This document shows, piece after piece, positions 1-8,879 of a DNA stretch of 64,000 nucleotides; position 1 is the first letter of the stretch, and every line of letters starts with the position of its first letter. Below the pieces are notes generated by a model. It did not search any database and was not told the origin of the DNA. It was given only the letters and a program-made list of their open reading frames with translations. Position numbers and translations under genes: made by a program. Location of the stretch: assembly GCA_963777045.1 (NCBI GenBank), contig CAVZPD010000009.1, positions 1 through 64,000 on the forward strand. The letters run 5' to 3'. This DNA comes from JAPSGM01 sp963777045 (GTDB lineage: Bacteria; Chloroflexota; Limnocylindria; QHBO01).

Positions 1-35
1 CGCGCCGAGCGAAGCTGGCGGGCGCATCGCGGGCG

Positions 36-212
36 CGATAGATCTGCGGAAACCCGCCCCAAGCGCCGGCCGGGCAGCGCTTTGGCCGATCTATCGGTCC
101 GGTCTGAGCGCGAGCCGCACTCTGGGGAGCCATCCACGCTTGCCCTGCACCGATAGATGTGCCGGGCCTTCCCCCGAAAGGCCTGCCGGGCCAATGATCA
201 CAACATCTATCG
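36..212. repeat. CGATAG four-arm intergenic element, copy 1
   Basis: Four arms lie at 36-44 (CGATAGATC), 88-98 (GATCTATCGGT), 149-158 (ACCGATAGAT) and 205-212 (ATCTATCG). Arm 1 pairs with arm 4 and arm 2 with arm 3, or alternatively 1 with 2 and 3 with 4, so the DNA or RNA could fold as nested stems or twin hairpins. The spacings match those of the four other copies in this window. An 11-bp tandem unit (GCGGGCGCATC, then GCGGGCGCGAT) at 18-39 runs directly into arm 1. The element lies upstream of the dnaA promoter. No coding function is seen in it. Its role is unknown. Confidence 0.85.
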
Positions 213-298
213 AACGTGTGATCGTGATGCGTTCCTGGGACGGTGCCGGCCGGTGGCGGTGCGACCAACGGCCCGGTGCGCAGGTGTCACATGGAACG

Positions 299-328
299 TT
301 GCCGGACGGGAAAGGGCGCTGCTAGACT
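299..328 (+). promoter_or_regulatory. putative dnaA promoter
   Basis: TTGCCG (299-304) and TAGACT (323-328) are separated by 18 bp, a plausible housekeeping promoter. Transcription would start near 335 and leave a leader of about 100 nt before the dnaA ATG at 439. The TAGACT -10 recurs before several other genes in this window. This is motif recognition only. Confidence 0.5.
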
Positions 329-438
329 ACCGCGACCCCCGGCCCCGAAGCGCCCAATCACCGGGCATCGCGCCGTCGGGAGGGAGTAGGATTCCGGGTC
401 CCGAGACCCCTCCGACGACTGACTGGAGACGGCGATTG

Positions 439-1779
439 ATGGATGCGAACCAGGTCTGGCGTGCCGTCCTAGGCGAGCTGCAGGTCAGCCTCTCGCCCGC
501 CAACTTCGAGACCTGGCTCAAGGACACCACCCTCGTCGAGATCGATGAGAGCCACTTCCGCATCGCCGCCCCGAACGGGTTCGCGCGCGACTGGCTCGAC
601 AATCGGTACCGCACGCTGGTGAGCCAGACGCTGGCCCGGGTTGTCGGCGGATCGGTCCAGGTCGAGTTCGTGGTCGCCGATGCGCCCGGCCCGATCCCGA
701 ACCAGGCCGACGAGGACAGCCTCCCGCCGCCGCCCGCATCGGCCGGTGGCAACACCGTCAACCTGAACGCGCGCTACGCGTTCACGAACTTCATCGTCGG
801 CAGCGCCAACCGGCTCGCCCACGCCGCCGCCCTCTCCGTGGCGGAGCGGCCGGGGCACGCCTACAACCCACTCTTCCTGTACGGCGGGGTGGGCCTGGGG
901 AAGACGCACCTGATGCACGCCATCGGCAACGCGGTGGCCGGCAAGTTCCCGCGCAAGCGAATCCTGTACGCCACCAGTGAGAAGTTCACCAACGACTTCA
1001 TCAACTCGATCCGCGAGCAGCGCATGGAGGACTTCCGGAACCGATACCGCCGCATCGACGTGCTGCTGATCGACGACATCCAGTTCATCGCGGAGCGCGA
1101 GCGGACGCAGGAGGAGTTCTTCCACACCTTCAACGCGATCCACGAGGCGGGCAAGCAGATCGTCCTCTCCTCGGATCGCCCGCCGAAGGCGATCACCACG
1201 CTGGAGGAGCGGCTCCGGTCCCGGTTCGAGTGGGGTCTGATAGCCGACCTCACCCCGCCGGACCTCGAGACGCGCATCGCCATCCTGCGCTCGAAGGCCG
1301 AGGAGCAGCTGAACCTCATCCCGGCCGAGGTGATCGAGTTCATCGCGCGCAAGGTGGTCAGCAACGTCCGCGAGCTCGAGGGCGCTCTCAACCGCGTCAT
1401 CGCCTACGCGAGCATGTCCGGCATGCCGATCAACAACGAGCTCGCCTCGGCGGTGCTCAGCAACGTCATGTACAACCCGAAGAAGCGGTCGATCACCCCG
1501 CAGCGCATCGTGCGCGCGGTGGCGGACTACTACGGGGTCAACCTGGACCAGCTGCGCTCGAGCAAGCGCGACCGGGCGATCGTGGTGCCGCGCCAGATCG
1601 CCATGTTCCTGATTCGCGAGGAGACCGATATCTCGCTGCTCCGCATCGGCGCCGAGCTGGGTGGCCGCGACCATTCGACCGTGCTGCACGCCTGCGGGAA
1701 GATCGCCCGCGAGCTCTCCGAGAACGATGAGATGCGACGCGAGGTCAGCGCCGTGCGCGAGATGATCTACTCCGAATGA
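439..1779 (+). CDS. dnaA: chromosomal replication initiator protein DnaA
   Basis: DnaA is the AAA+ ATPase that binds DnaA boxes, opens the origin and recruits the helicase. The 446-residue protein has the N-terminal domain I, a short linker, a Walker A motif (GGVGLGKT), a Walker B motif (LLIDDIQF) and the C-terminal helix-turn-helix DnaA signature (GGRDHSTVLHA). The ATG at 439 is chosen over far-upstream starts because GGAG lies 10 bases ahead and the protein then begins at the usual domain I position. An in-frame TTG at 436 is an alternative. The upstream open frame runs through a repeat and is not credible coding. The gene is followed by a likely origin and then dnaN, the classic order. Confidence 0.97.
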   Translation: MDANQVWRAVLGELQVSLSPANFETWLKDTTLVEIDESHFRIAAPNGFARDWLDNRYRTLVSQTLARVVGGSVQVEFVVADAPGPIPNQADEDSLPPPPASAGGNTVNLNARYAFTNFIVGSANRLAHAAALSVAERPGHAYNPLFLYGGVGLGKTHLMHAIGNAVAGKFPRKRILYATSEKFTNDFINSIREQRMEDFRNRYRRIDVLLIDDIQFIAERERTQEEFFHTFNAIHEAGKQIVLSSDRPPKAITTLEERLRSRFEWGLIADLTPPDLETRIAILRSKAEEQLNLIPAEVIEFIARKVVSNVRELEGALNRVIAYASMSGMPINNELASAVLSNVMYNPKKRSITPQRIVRAVADYYGVNLDQLRSSKRDRAIVVPRQIAMFLIREETDISLLRIGAELGGRDHSTVLHACGKIARELSENDEMRREVSAVREMIYSE

Positions 1780-2132
1780 CGCGCCCAAACGCAGTTCATC
1801 GTGGATAAGTGGCCCGATCTGGTGGAAATCTCGGCTCCGTTGTGGAGAAACTCGCACCCCTCGCCGGGCGCGCGCTAGGCTGTCGCAGCGACCATCCACG
1901 TCCCGTCCACCGCGCAGCGCGCCGGGAGAGCGGATGGTTCCACAGCCAGGGATCGGTTGTCCGCAGCCCCTTGGGGCCATCCGGAGCGTGAACGGACCCA
2001 TCGGTCCACACCTTCCACACCCCTACGGGGGACGGCGACCAATATGTATCCTTCTGGTTGGTTAGATAGACGTACGCAAATCGTTGGTGGGAGATCCCCA
2101 TGGTTGCTGGGCTGGTAAGTGGTGAGGTCGGA
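1780..2132. other. oriC: candidate replication origin (dnaA-dnaN intergenic region)
   Basis: This 350-bp non-coding gap holds a cluster of DnaA-box-like 9-mers related to TTATCCACA: CGTGGATAA (1800-1808), TGTGGAGAA (1841-1849), TTCCACA within 1936-1945, GTCCACACC (2004-2012) and TTCCACACC (2013-2021). An AT-richer stretch (about 2038-2085) precedes dnaN and could be the unwinding element. No box is a perfect consensus. Position between dnaA and dnaN is the strongest argument. GC-skew inversion would be the decisive test. Confidence 0.6.
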
Positions 2133-3257
2133 ATGAACGTCTCGGTGATGCAGGAGAACCTGGCGCGGGGACTCGGCGTGGTGAGCCGGGCGGTCAGCAG
2201 CCGGGCAACCCTGCCCGTCCTGGCCAACGTCCTGCTCAAGACGGAGGACTCCGGGCTGAAGCTGACCGCCACCAACCTGGAGATCGGCATCAACTGCTGG
2301 GTCCCCGGAAAGGTGGAGGGAGAGGGCGAGATCACCGTCCCGGCCAAGCTCCTGGCGGACCTGGTGGCTTCGCTGCCGAATCAGAAGATCGACCTGGTGC
2401 TCTCTCCGAAGGACCGAACCCTCAAGGTGACCTGCGGCGGCAGCCGATCGAGCATCAAGGGCATCGAGGCCGATGAGTTCCCGGTCGTGGCTGCCATCGG
2501 CGACGCGCCGACCACCAGCGTGGATGCTCGCGCCCTGCGCGAGGCCCTGGGCGAGGTGGTCTTCGCCGCCGCAGCCGACGAGAGCCGGCCGATCCTGACC
2601 GGAGTCCTGACCAAGTTCGCCGGCGAGCGGATGACCCTGGCGGCGGCCGACAACTACCGGATCGCGGTGCGCCACCTGACGGTGGCCCAGGCAGTCAACG
2701 CCGAGACGAGCATCGTGGTGCCGGCGCGCTCCTACCAGGAGCTGATGCGGATCCTGCCCGATGCCGAGCAGGCGATCGAGATCACCATCACGCCGAACAA
2801 GAGCCAGGTCCTCTTCCACGTGGAGGGGATCGACCTCGTCTCGCGCCTGATCGAGGGACAGTTCCCCAACTACGAGCCGGTGATCCCGACCGCACACAGC
2901 TCGCGTGCCGTCGTCGACCGGGAGGCGTTCCTCTCCGGCGCTCGCCGCGCGAGCATCTTCGCGCGCGACAGCGCCAACATCATCAAGGTCGAGCTGGGCG
3001 GCGATGACTCCGGTGAGGTCTCGATCACGGCGCACGCGGCCGACGTCGGTGACAACGCCGATGCCCTGGAGGCCTCGGTGGAGGGGCAGGCGACGACGAT
3101 CGCCTTCAACGCCCGCTACCTGATCGACGTGCTCTCGAACCTGGGCGCCGAGGAGGCGGCACTCGAGCTCTCGGGTCCGCTCGCGCCGGGCGTCGTCCGC
3201 GGCATCGGCAAGGACGACTACGTCCACGTCATCATGCCGGTCCGGACGGCGTCCTAA
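2133..3257 (+). CDS. dnaN: DNA polymerase III beta subunit (sliding clamp)
   Basis: DnaN is the ring-shaped processivity clamp that tethers polymerase III to DNA and is loaded after DnaA-driven initiation. The product of about 374 residues has three clamp-like repeats and a family-typical N-terminus (a VSRAVSSR core near residue 20, then an ATLPVLANVLL stretch). It ends with the usual VIMPVR motif before a short tail. ATG 2133 has GAGGT at 2124-2128 and gives the expected N-terminus. An upstream in-frame ATG at 2100 also has a GGGAG, so an 11-residue longer form cannot be excluded. recF follows after 11 bases, indicating co-transcription. Confidence 0.96.
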   Translation: MNVSVMQENLARGLGVVSRAVSSRATLPVLANVLLKTEDSGLKLTATNLEIGINCWVPGKVEGEGEITVPAKLLADLVASLPNQKIDLVLSPKDRTLKVTCGGSRSSIKGIEADEFPVVAAIGDAPTTSVDARALREALGEVVFAAAADESRPILTGVLTKFAGERMTLAAADNYRIAVRHLTVAQAVNAETSIVVPARSYQELMRILPDAEQAIEITITPNKSQVLFHVEGIDLVSRLIEGQFPNYEPVIPTAHSSRAVVDREAFLSGARRASIFARDSANIIKVELGGDDSGEVSITAHAADVGDNADALEASVEGQATTIAFNARYLIDVLSNLGAEEAALELSGPLAPGVVRGIGKDDYVHVIMPVRTAS

Positions 3258-3268
3258 AGGGCTCCTCC

Positions 3269-4462
3269 TTGCGCGTTGCCCGGCTGGTCCTGACCGACTT
3301 CCGCAGCTACGCGGCCGCGGAGCTGCTCCCGGATCGGCGGCTGACGATCGTCGCCGGACCGAACGGGGCCGGCAAGACGAACCTGCTGGAGGCGATCCAC
3401 GTGGCCATCGTGGGGCGATCGCACCGGGCCGGCGCCGACCACGAGCTGGTGCGGCACGGGAGCGCCTTCGGTCGGATCCACCTCGACCTCGCCGGCGAGG
3501 CGGGTGAGGACGGCGCCCGGCTGGAGCTCGTGCTGCCGGGCGAGGACGCCGGGCCGGAGATCCGCAAGCGGCTCCTGCTCAACGGGCTGCCGCGCCGCAG
3601 CTCCACGGTGAGCGAGGTGGCGCGATCGGTCCTCTTCCGCCCCGAGGAGATGCTGCTCCTGGTCGGCTCGCCCGGTGAGCGGCGGCGCTTCCTGGACGGG
3701 ATCATCGGCCAGCGCGACCGTCGCGCGGCGCGCGACCTCGCCGAGCTGGGACGTGTCCTGGCCCAGCGCAACGCCCTCCTGCGTGCCATCCGTCGCGAAG
3801 AGGCCGGCGAGGAGGGGATGGGCTTCTGGGACGAGCAGCTGGCGCAGGTTGGGGCGCGGGTCAGCGCGGCGCGCCTGCAGGTCGTGGCCGACCTCGCGGC
3901 GCGTATTCCGGCGCTGCACGGCACCGTCGCCCCCGCGGACGAGCAGCAGGATGCCGTCCGCCTCAGCTACCTGGACACCCTGAAGGAGGCCTGGCCGGAG
4001 CGGCCCGCTCCGGAGGCGCTGGCGGCGGGTGAGGTACCGTCCGCCGATGAGCTGCTGCCGGCCTTCCGCCGGCGCATCGGCTCGGCCCGGCAGAAGGAAC
4101 TCTGGAACGGCGTGACGCTGGTGGGTCCGCAGCGCGACGACCTGCGGGTCGAGCTGGGCGGCCGGGATGTGGCGTCGCACGCCAGCCGCGGACAGCAGCG
4201 GACCATCATTCTGGCCATGAAGCTGGCGGAGCGGGACCTGCTCGGTGCGGAAGGGGCGCCGGGCCCGGTGGTCCTCCTGGATGACGTCTTCAGCGAGCTC
4301 GACCCGGAGCGCAGCGGTCGCGCCCTGGACCTGCTCCTGGAGCGAGGCCAGGTCCTGGTGACCACCGCCGACCTCGCCACGCTTCCCGCGGCCCGTCGGC
4401 GCGGTGTCCCGATCTGGCAGGTCGGTGAGGGGCAGCTCAGCCTCGCGCCGCGGGTGGCCTGA
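3269..4462 (+). CDS. recF: DNA replication and repair protein RecF
   Basis: RecF is an SMC-like ATPase that acts at single-strand gaps to help RecA loading with RecO and RecR. Visible motifs are Walker A (GPNGAGKTN) near residue 30, an ABC-type signature region (SRGQQRTI) and Walker B (VVLLDDVFSELDP) near residue 335. At 397 residues it is slightly longer than the typical 360-380. The start is TTG, preceded by AAGGG. It lies 11 bp after dnaN and 2 bp before the DciA-like gene, so the three are probably one operon. Confidence 0.94.
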   Translation: MRVARLVLTDFRSYAAAELLPDRRLTIVAGPNGAGKTNLLEAIHVAIVGRSHRAGADHELVRHGSAFGRIHLDLAGEAGEDGARLELVLPGEDAGPEIRKRLLLNGLPRRSSTVSEVARSVLFRPEEMLLLVGSPGERRRFLDGIIGQRDRRAARDLAELGRVLAQRNALLRAIRREEAGEEGMGFWDEQLAQVGARVSAARLQVVADLAARIPALHGTVAPADEQQDAVRLSYLDTLKEAWPERPAPEALAAGEVPSADELLPAFRRRIGSARQKELWNGVTLVGPQRDDLRVELGGRDVASHASRGQQRTIILAMKLAERDLLGAEGAPGPVVLLDDVFSELDPERSGRALDLLLERGQVLVTTADLATLPAARRRGVPIWQVGEGQLSLAPRVA

Positions 4463-4464
4463 GG

Positions 4465-4830
4465 ATGGCCGGAGGCGGTTCGAAGGGCACCGAGGAGGCG
4501 GCCACGGCCGTCCAGCGCGCACTGCTCAACTGCATGGGTCCCGCAGCCGCGGATCAGCTGGCCCAGGCGCAGGCACGCCTGGCGTGGTCGGAGACGGTGG
4601 CGGACGCCGGCCTGGCGCGAGCCGGTCTCGAGAGCCGGCTGGTGCGCGTGGCGAACGGCATCGGTCAGGTCGAGGCCTCGGAGCCAATCCTGGCCCAGGA
4701 GCTCACGCTGCGCGCCGAAGGCCTTCTTGGCGCAGTGAACCGCCGCATGCGCGGGCGACCGGGGGCGACCATCGAGCTGCGACGGCTGGTCATATCGGTG
4801 GGTCGTTTCGGCAGTTCGCGATCCCTATAA
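4465..4830 (+). CDS. DciA-like (DUF721) protein
   Basis: This small 121-residue protein sits directly after recF, the usual position of DUF721/DciA genes in many phyla lacking DnaC-type loaders. DciA interacts with the replicative helicase DnaB. The sequence shows the family's conserved tryptophan (AWSETVADAGLA) and the later short beta-rich segment ending the domain (LRRLVISVG). The ATG follows the recF stop by two bases. Assignment rests on position, length and these weak motifs. Direct helicase loading in this organism is inferred. Confidence 0.7.
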   Translation: MAGGGSKGTEEAATAVQRALLNCMGPAAADQLAQAQARLAWSETVADAGLARAGLESRLVRVANGIGQVEASEPILAQELTLRAEGLLGAVNRRMRGRPGATIELRRLVISVGRFGSSRSL

Positions 4831-4831
4831 T
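4826..4831 (+). promoter_or_regulatory. -10 box TATAAT before the pseudophosphatase gene
   Basis: A perfect TATAAT overlaps the stop codon of the DciA-like gene, about 64 bases before the next start. No convincing -35 hexamer was found at 16-18 bp. It suggests that the 4895 gene has its own promoter. Confidence 0.4.
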
Positions 4832-4894
4832 CGAGGCCGATTAGCCGTTGCCGCAACGCAACGGTTCCGCCCGAGCGAACGTGCAGCGCCGAAC

Positions 4895-7117
4895 ATGACC
4901 GACAGACTGGCCACCCGCCTTGGCCTCCCGGCACCCGAGGATCGGATCGCCGGGGCGCTCGACGTCATGCGCTTCCATGAACCGACGTTCGGGGCGCTCA
5001 TGCGCACGAAGGGCAGCCTCTTCCTTCTCGCCCAGCTGACCGGCGGCGGACCCGCACTGGCTCGTGCCGCGGCCGATGCCCTCGAGCACCTCGAGCAGGA
5101 CTACTACTACGACCTGTCCGCTGGTGCGCTGGGGGCGCTGGACCGGGCCCTGGGGAGCGCAAACCGGCGTCTCTACCACCAGCGCGGCAAGCTGGGGATC
5201 CCCAGGCGCGCCGGCATCAGCATCATCGCCGTGGCCGTCCGTGGTCGCGAGGCGCACGTCGCCAAGCTCGGCCCGGCGGCCGCCGTCATCCTGCGCGACG
5301 GCCGCATGTTCGAGCTGCCGCCGCCGCCGGCCGTGAACGAGGAGGACCCGCGCATCCGGCAGCGCCGGGTTGCCGCCTCGCTCGGAGAGGCACAGGAGAT
5401 CCAGCCCTACACCTGGCGTGGCGCGCTGACCGCCGGCGATCGCCTGGCCCTGGTGAGCCGCAACCTCGCCCAGGTGGTGGGGGTGGAGGAGCTGAAGCAG
5501 GCGCTTGCCGCGCTGCGGCCCAAGGCGGCCGTGGAGCACCTGGAGCAGGTCTTCCAGATTCGCGGCGGGAGCGGCTCGGACGGGATCCTGGCCATCGAGA
5601 TCCTGGAGCTGCCCAGCACGGCGACGACGCATCACCTGGAGCCGGTACGCCCGGCCGAGCCGCTGGCCGGCCTGCCCGACCAGAGCCCCGTTCCCCTGGC
5701 CGATGCCGTGGGACGCATGCTCCATCGTGCCGGCGACGCCCTCGACGGCGTGCAGGGGCTGCTCGGCAAGGCGCTGCTCTACGGCTTCAACTTCCTGCTG
5801 GCGTTCGTCCCGCGGCGCAAGCCGGAGTACCCGCGTCAGATCCAGCGCACCGCCGTGGTCGAGGAGGGCCGCCGCCGCCGCATCGGCCTGGCCGCCATGG
5901 TCGTCGTGGCCGGCATCCTCGCCGCCGGCCTGACCGTGGCCAGCTACCCCAGCGTCCGTCCCACGGAGGCCATACCGCGCGCCCACGTCGCCCGCCAGGC
6001 GATCGAGGATGCGCAGGCGCTGCTGGCGGAGGTCGAGCGCAGGGAGGATGGCCAGGACCTCATCGACCGGGCGCCGGAGGCGGCCAAGGGGCTGCTCAAC
6101 GATGCCTACGAAGCGCTGGAGCGGGCAACCGACGCGGGCATCGCCGAGGCCAACCTGGCCGGCCTGCGCGACCGGGTCGACGCCGGCCTGGACACCATCT
6201 ACCAGGTCGCGCGGATCGGGCAGGTCGACACCGTGGCGGATCTCGCCGCGGCCTACGAGGACATCGACCCGAGCGACATGGTGGTCGCCTCAGACGGCTC
6301 GCTATGGGTCATCGAGACCGGCCGCGGCCGTGTCGTGCACGTCGACCCCGTCAGCGGCGATACGAGCGTCGTCTATCGGTCCGGCCAGCGCATCGGCGAG
6401 CTGACGGCCGGGCAGCCGTGGATGATCGCCACGGCGGCGACCGACGTGGTGGTGCTCGACCGCCAGCGCCAGGCCTGGCGCTTCGACCTGGCGGAGCAGG
6501 AGCCACGGCACCTGGGCCTGCCCGGCCTGTCCGAGATCGGTCCGGAGAGCGGCCAGCTGGCGGCGCTGCAGCATCGGCCCCCGCTGGAGATCTTCAACCT
6601 GTACGTCATCGACGCGGCCACCAGCCAGGTGCTGAAGTGGTCGCCGGGAGACGTGGTGCCGGTGGTCTATCCCAGCGAGCCGGAGCCATTCCTGCTGGAG
6701 GACGCCGACATCGACCCGGCCAAGGCGCGCGAGCTGTTCGTGGACGTCAACGTCTGGCTGCTGCAGGCCGGGACCGTGACGCGCGTCAACTTCGGCACGC
6801 CGCTGCCGCAGACCGACTACTCGTTCGACCCGCCGCCCGACCCCGACGTGCGCAATCCGCTCGACTACCGGCTGCTCGATGCGGCCACCATCGGCGAGCG
6901 CGAGCTGTTCTACGTCTACGACGCCGCGAATGCGCGCCTGGTCGCCCTGCAGCGTGCCGACGGTGCCTTCGTCCGCCAGTGGATGGCTCCGCGATCTGGG
7001 CTCGCGGCCGGCGTACTCGATGACGTCCTGGCGCTGAGCGTGGCGTCGGTCGCGGACGGGCCGCCGGTCGCGCTGCTGCTCACCCCGGATCGGGTGGTGC
7101 GCGTCGTTCTCGAGTGA
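4895..7117 (+). CDS. membrane protein with PPM/PP2C-like N-terminus and extracytoplasmic propeller-like domain
   Basis: This 740-residue single-pass protein has three parts. Residues about 15-240 resemble a PPM-type protein phosphatase fold, with an alternating beta core (ISIIAVAVRGREAHVAKLG) and a late GDRLALVS segment. A hydrophobic helix at about residues 330-350 follows a basic patch (EEGRRRRIGL) and should cross the membrane. The rest is a beta-rich region with NHL/propeller-like repeats facing outside. The Asp residues that bind metals in PP2C enzymes appear changed: the usual ADGMGG position reads AQLTGG and the usual SDGL reads SRNL. Catalysis is therefore doubtful and a sensory pseudophosphatase is more likely. 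It is followed by the DUF151 gene. Function is inferred. Confidence 0.6.
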   Translation: MTDRLATRLGLPAPEDRIAGALDVMRFHEPTFGALMRTKGSLFLLAQLTGGGPALARAAADALEHLEQDYYYDLSAGALGALDRALGSANRRLYHQRGKLGIPRRAGISIIAVAVRGREAHVAKLGPAAAVILRDGRMFELPPPPAVNEEDPRIRQRRVAASLGEAQEIQPYTWRGALTAGDRLALVSRNLAQVVGVEELKQALAALRPKAAVEHLEQVFQIRGGSGSDGILAIEILELPSTATTHHLEPVRPAEPLAGLPDQSPVPLADAVGRMLHRAGDALDGVQGLLGKALLYGFNFLLAFVPRRKPEYPRQIQRTAVVEEGRRRRIGLAAMVVVAGILAAGLTVASYPSVRPTEAIPRAHVARQAIEDAQALLAEVERREDGQDLIDRAPEAAKGLLNDAYEALERATDAGIAEANLAGLRDRVDAGLDTIYQVARIGQVDTVADLAAAYEDIDPSDMVVASDGSLWVIETGRGRVVHVDPVSGDTSVVYRSGQRIGELTAGQPWMIATAATDVVVLDRQRQAWRFDLAEQEPRHLGLPGLSEIGPESGQLAALQHRPPLEIFNLYVIDAATSQVLKWSPGDVVPVVYPSEPEPFLLEDADIDPAKARELFVDVNVWLLQAGTVTRVNFGTPLPQTDYSFDPPPDPDVRNPLDYRLLDAATIGERELFYVYDAANARLVALQRADGAFVRQWMAPRSGLAAGVLDDVLALSVASVADGPPVALLLTPDRVVRVVLE

Positions 7118-7124
7118 CCTGCCC

Positions 7125-7130
7125 TAGAAT
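7125..7130 (+). promoter_or_regulatory. -10 box TAGAAT, probably leaderless transcript
   Basis: TAGAAT ends six bases before the ATG at 7137. If used, transcription would begin at or next to the start codon, giving a leaderless mRNA. No clear Shine-Dalgarno sequence is present before this ATG, which agrees with that reading. The -35 is unclear. Confidence 0.45.
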
Positions 7131-7136
7131 CGGGTC

Positions 7137-7694
7137 ATGGCTGAGCAGCCCTTCGGCAAAGTCCGCCTCATCGAGATGATGGTCGAGAGCGTCCGCGTGC
7201 ACATGCTCTCCAGCCAGCACGTCGTGATCCTCAAGGACTCCGAGCGGGACCGATACCTCCCCATCTGGATCGGGCCGTCAGAGGCCAACGCCATCGCCAT
7301 GCGCCTGCAGGGCCTGACCGCGGAACGGCCGCTCACCCACGACCTGATGATCTCCGTGGTCGCAGCGCTCTCCTCGTCGATCAGCCGCGTGGTCGTCACC
7401 CACGTCATCGACGGCACCTTCCACGCCCGCCTCTACCTGGAGGCCGCCGATGGCACAGAGCGCGAGATCGACTCCCGCACCTCCGACGCGATCGCGCTCG
7501 CCGTCCGGACCGGCTCCACCATCTACGTCGACGAGCGGGTGCTCGACGAGGCCGGCGTGGAGCCGGACCCGGATGACGGCGAGGGCGAGCCGAGCGACGA
7601 GAAGCTCGCCGTCTTCCGCGAGTTCGTCAACTCCCTCGACGTTGACCTCGGCGGCGGCGAGAAGGGCCCGCCTTCCGAGGAAGAGGGGAGCTAG
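7137..7694 (+). CDS. bifunctional nuclease family (DUF151/BFN) protein
   Basis: The 185-residue product matches the DUF151/BFN family, found in many bacteria and described as a bifunctional nuclease in plants. Family hallmarks are the opening strand pair around VVILKDSERDRYLPIWIG, the EANAIAMRLQG helix and the DAIALAVRTGSTIYV segment near residue 125. The tail is acidic and probably flexible (DPDDGEGEPSDEK). It lies 19 bp after the membrane pseudophosphatase gene, with its own -10 box. Biochemical role in this organism is unknown. Confidence 0.85.
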   Translation: MAEQPFGKVRLIEMMVESVRVHMLSSQHVVILKDSERDRYLPIWIGPSEANAIAMRLQGLTAERPLTHDLMISVVAALSSSISRVVVTHVIDGTFHARLYLEAADGTEREIDSRTSDAIALAVRTGSTIYVDERVLDEAGVEPDPDDGEGEPSDEKLAVFREFVNSLDVDLGGGEKGPPSEEEGS

Positions 7695-7695
7695 G

Positions 7696-7794
7696 CGCCC
7701 GCCCCGCCGCCCGCCCGGCGTCCGCCGCCCGCCCGGCGTCCGCCGCCCGCCCGCCGCCCGCCGGCCGCCCGCCCGCCGCCCGCCGCCCGCCGGC
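7696..7794. repeat. C-rich degenerate tandem repeat (about 18-bp unit)
   Basis: About 100 bp of almost pure C/G follows the DUF151 stop codon. It is built from GCCCGCC words and includes two copies of an 18-bp unit carrying GGCGTCCGCC. One strand has long G-runs (GGGCGGGCGG), so it could form a quadruplex or stall polymerases. It ends exactly where copy 2 of the CGATAG element begins. Confidence 0.75.
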
Positions 7795-7972
7795 CGATAG
7801 ATCTTCGGAATCCAGCCCGAAGCGGCCACCGGGCGAACCCATTGTTGATCTATCGGTGTGGTGTGAGCGTGAGGGCGCGCCCCGGGCTGCGGTCCGTGCT
7901 CAGCCTGCGCCGATAGATCGTCCGAATCCAGACCTGACCGAAGCCCCGGGCTCCGTTCTGGCACATCTATCG
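7795..7972. repeat. CGATAG four-arm intergenic element, copy 2
   Basis: Arms are at 7795-7803, 7847-7857, 7910-7919 and 7965-7972, with the same spacing as the other copies. The inner arms extend: the sequence after arm 2 (GGTGTGGTGTGAGC) is complementary, with mismatches, to the sequence before arm 3 (GCTCAGCCTGCGCC). It lies between two convergent genes, so a role at transcript 3' ends is possible. No open reading frame of interest is inside. Confidence 0.88.
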
Positions 7973-7997
7973 AACGTCGACGGATCGGGCGCGACCG

Positions 7998-8738
7998 TCA
8001 GCGGCTCCCGAGCACCTCGTCGCGGCGCGTCCAGAGGGCCAGGCGCAGGACGGCCAGGTCACGGAACGTGCGCAGGATCTTCGTGAACGAGGCGCCGGTG
8101 TTGGTGCCGGCGGCGCGGGGGTAGTGGTTCACGCCGACCTGCGCCATCCGGACGCCGCGCGCCCGCAGCTTGATGAGCAGCTCGGCCGAGAGGAAGGGTC
8201 CGTCGGCGTCCAGCCGCAGGCCGTCGAAGACCTCGCGCCGGAAAAGCTTCATGGCGCAGTCGATATCGCGCACGCGCAGCCCGAAGGCGACCGACACGAT
8301 CGTGTTGTAGGTCTTGGCGATGAAGAGCCGATGGAACGGGTCGCGCCGCTTGATGCGGAAGCCGATCACCGCATCGACCGGGCGCGACGTATCGGCGAGG
8401 CGGTCGAGCAGCCGCTGCATCTCGCCCGGGTCGAACTGCAGGTCCCCATCGCTGAACCCGATCAGCTCGCCGCGCGCGTTCTCGAAGCCGGCCTTCAGCG
8501 CGCCGCCGTAGCCGCGGTTCGGCTGGTGGTGGACCCGGACGCGTGAATCAGCTCCGGCAAGCGAATCGGCCAGCTGCGGTGTCCGATCGGTCGAGCCGTC
8601 GTCGACGATCAGCACCTCGAGCGAGCCGTCCACCATCGGCCCGATCTTCTCCAGCGCCAGCTGCACGGTGCGCTCGACGTTCTCCTCCTCGTTGTAGGCG
8701 GGGAAGAAGAAGGTGAGGCGGGGTCGATCGTTGGTCAC
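7998..8738 (-). CDS. glycosyltransferase family 2 (polyprenol-phosphate sugar synthase-like)
   Basis: This GT-A glycosyltransferase of about 246 residues resembles dolichol/polyprenol-phosphate mannose synthases, which make the lipid-linked sugar donor used by GT-C enzymes. Motifs include the N-terminal FFPAYNEEENV, the nucleotide-binding VDDGSTD and a DGDLQFDP catalytic region near residue 100. No C-terminal membrane helices are visible. GTG 8738 is preferred over GTG 8744 because GGAG then lies 5 bases ahead. It is divergent from the giant GT-C gene at 8880, suggesting it supplies that enzyme's donor. Sugar identity is not determinable here. Confidence 0.87.
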   Translation of the reverse strand: MTNDRPRLTFFFPAYNEEENVERTVQLALEKIGPMVDGSLEVLIVDDGSTDRTPQLADSLAGADSRVRVHHQPNRGYGGALKAGFENARGELIGFSDGDLQFDPGEMQRLLDRLADTSRPVDAVIGFRIKRRDPFHRLFIAKTYNTIVSVAFGLRVRDIDCAMKLFRREVFDGLRLDADGPFLSAELLIKLRARGVRMAQVGVNHYPRAAGTNTGASFTKILRTFRDLAVLRLALWTRRDEVLGSR

Positions 8739-8879
8739 GTGCACTCCTCGAGGGTCGGGCGGATCGTAGCGTAACCGCCGACGCGCGGGCCGGATCCGGG
8801 CGGAACCGCGCGCATCCGGGAAGCGTCAGGCACGCGTGTATACTCCGGCCACCTTGCCGAGCGTGACCTGCCGGAGCCG

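Noticed and set aside
469..2001. 510-residue open frame on the minus strand across dnaA
   Set aside because: It is antisense to the conserved dnaA domains, Arg/Asp/His-rich and lacks any family motif. It is a GC-rich shadow frame.
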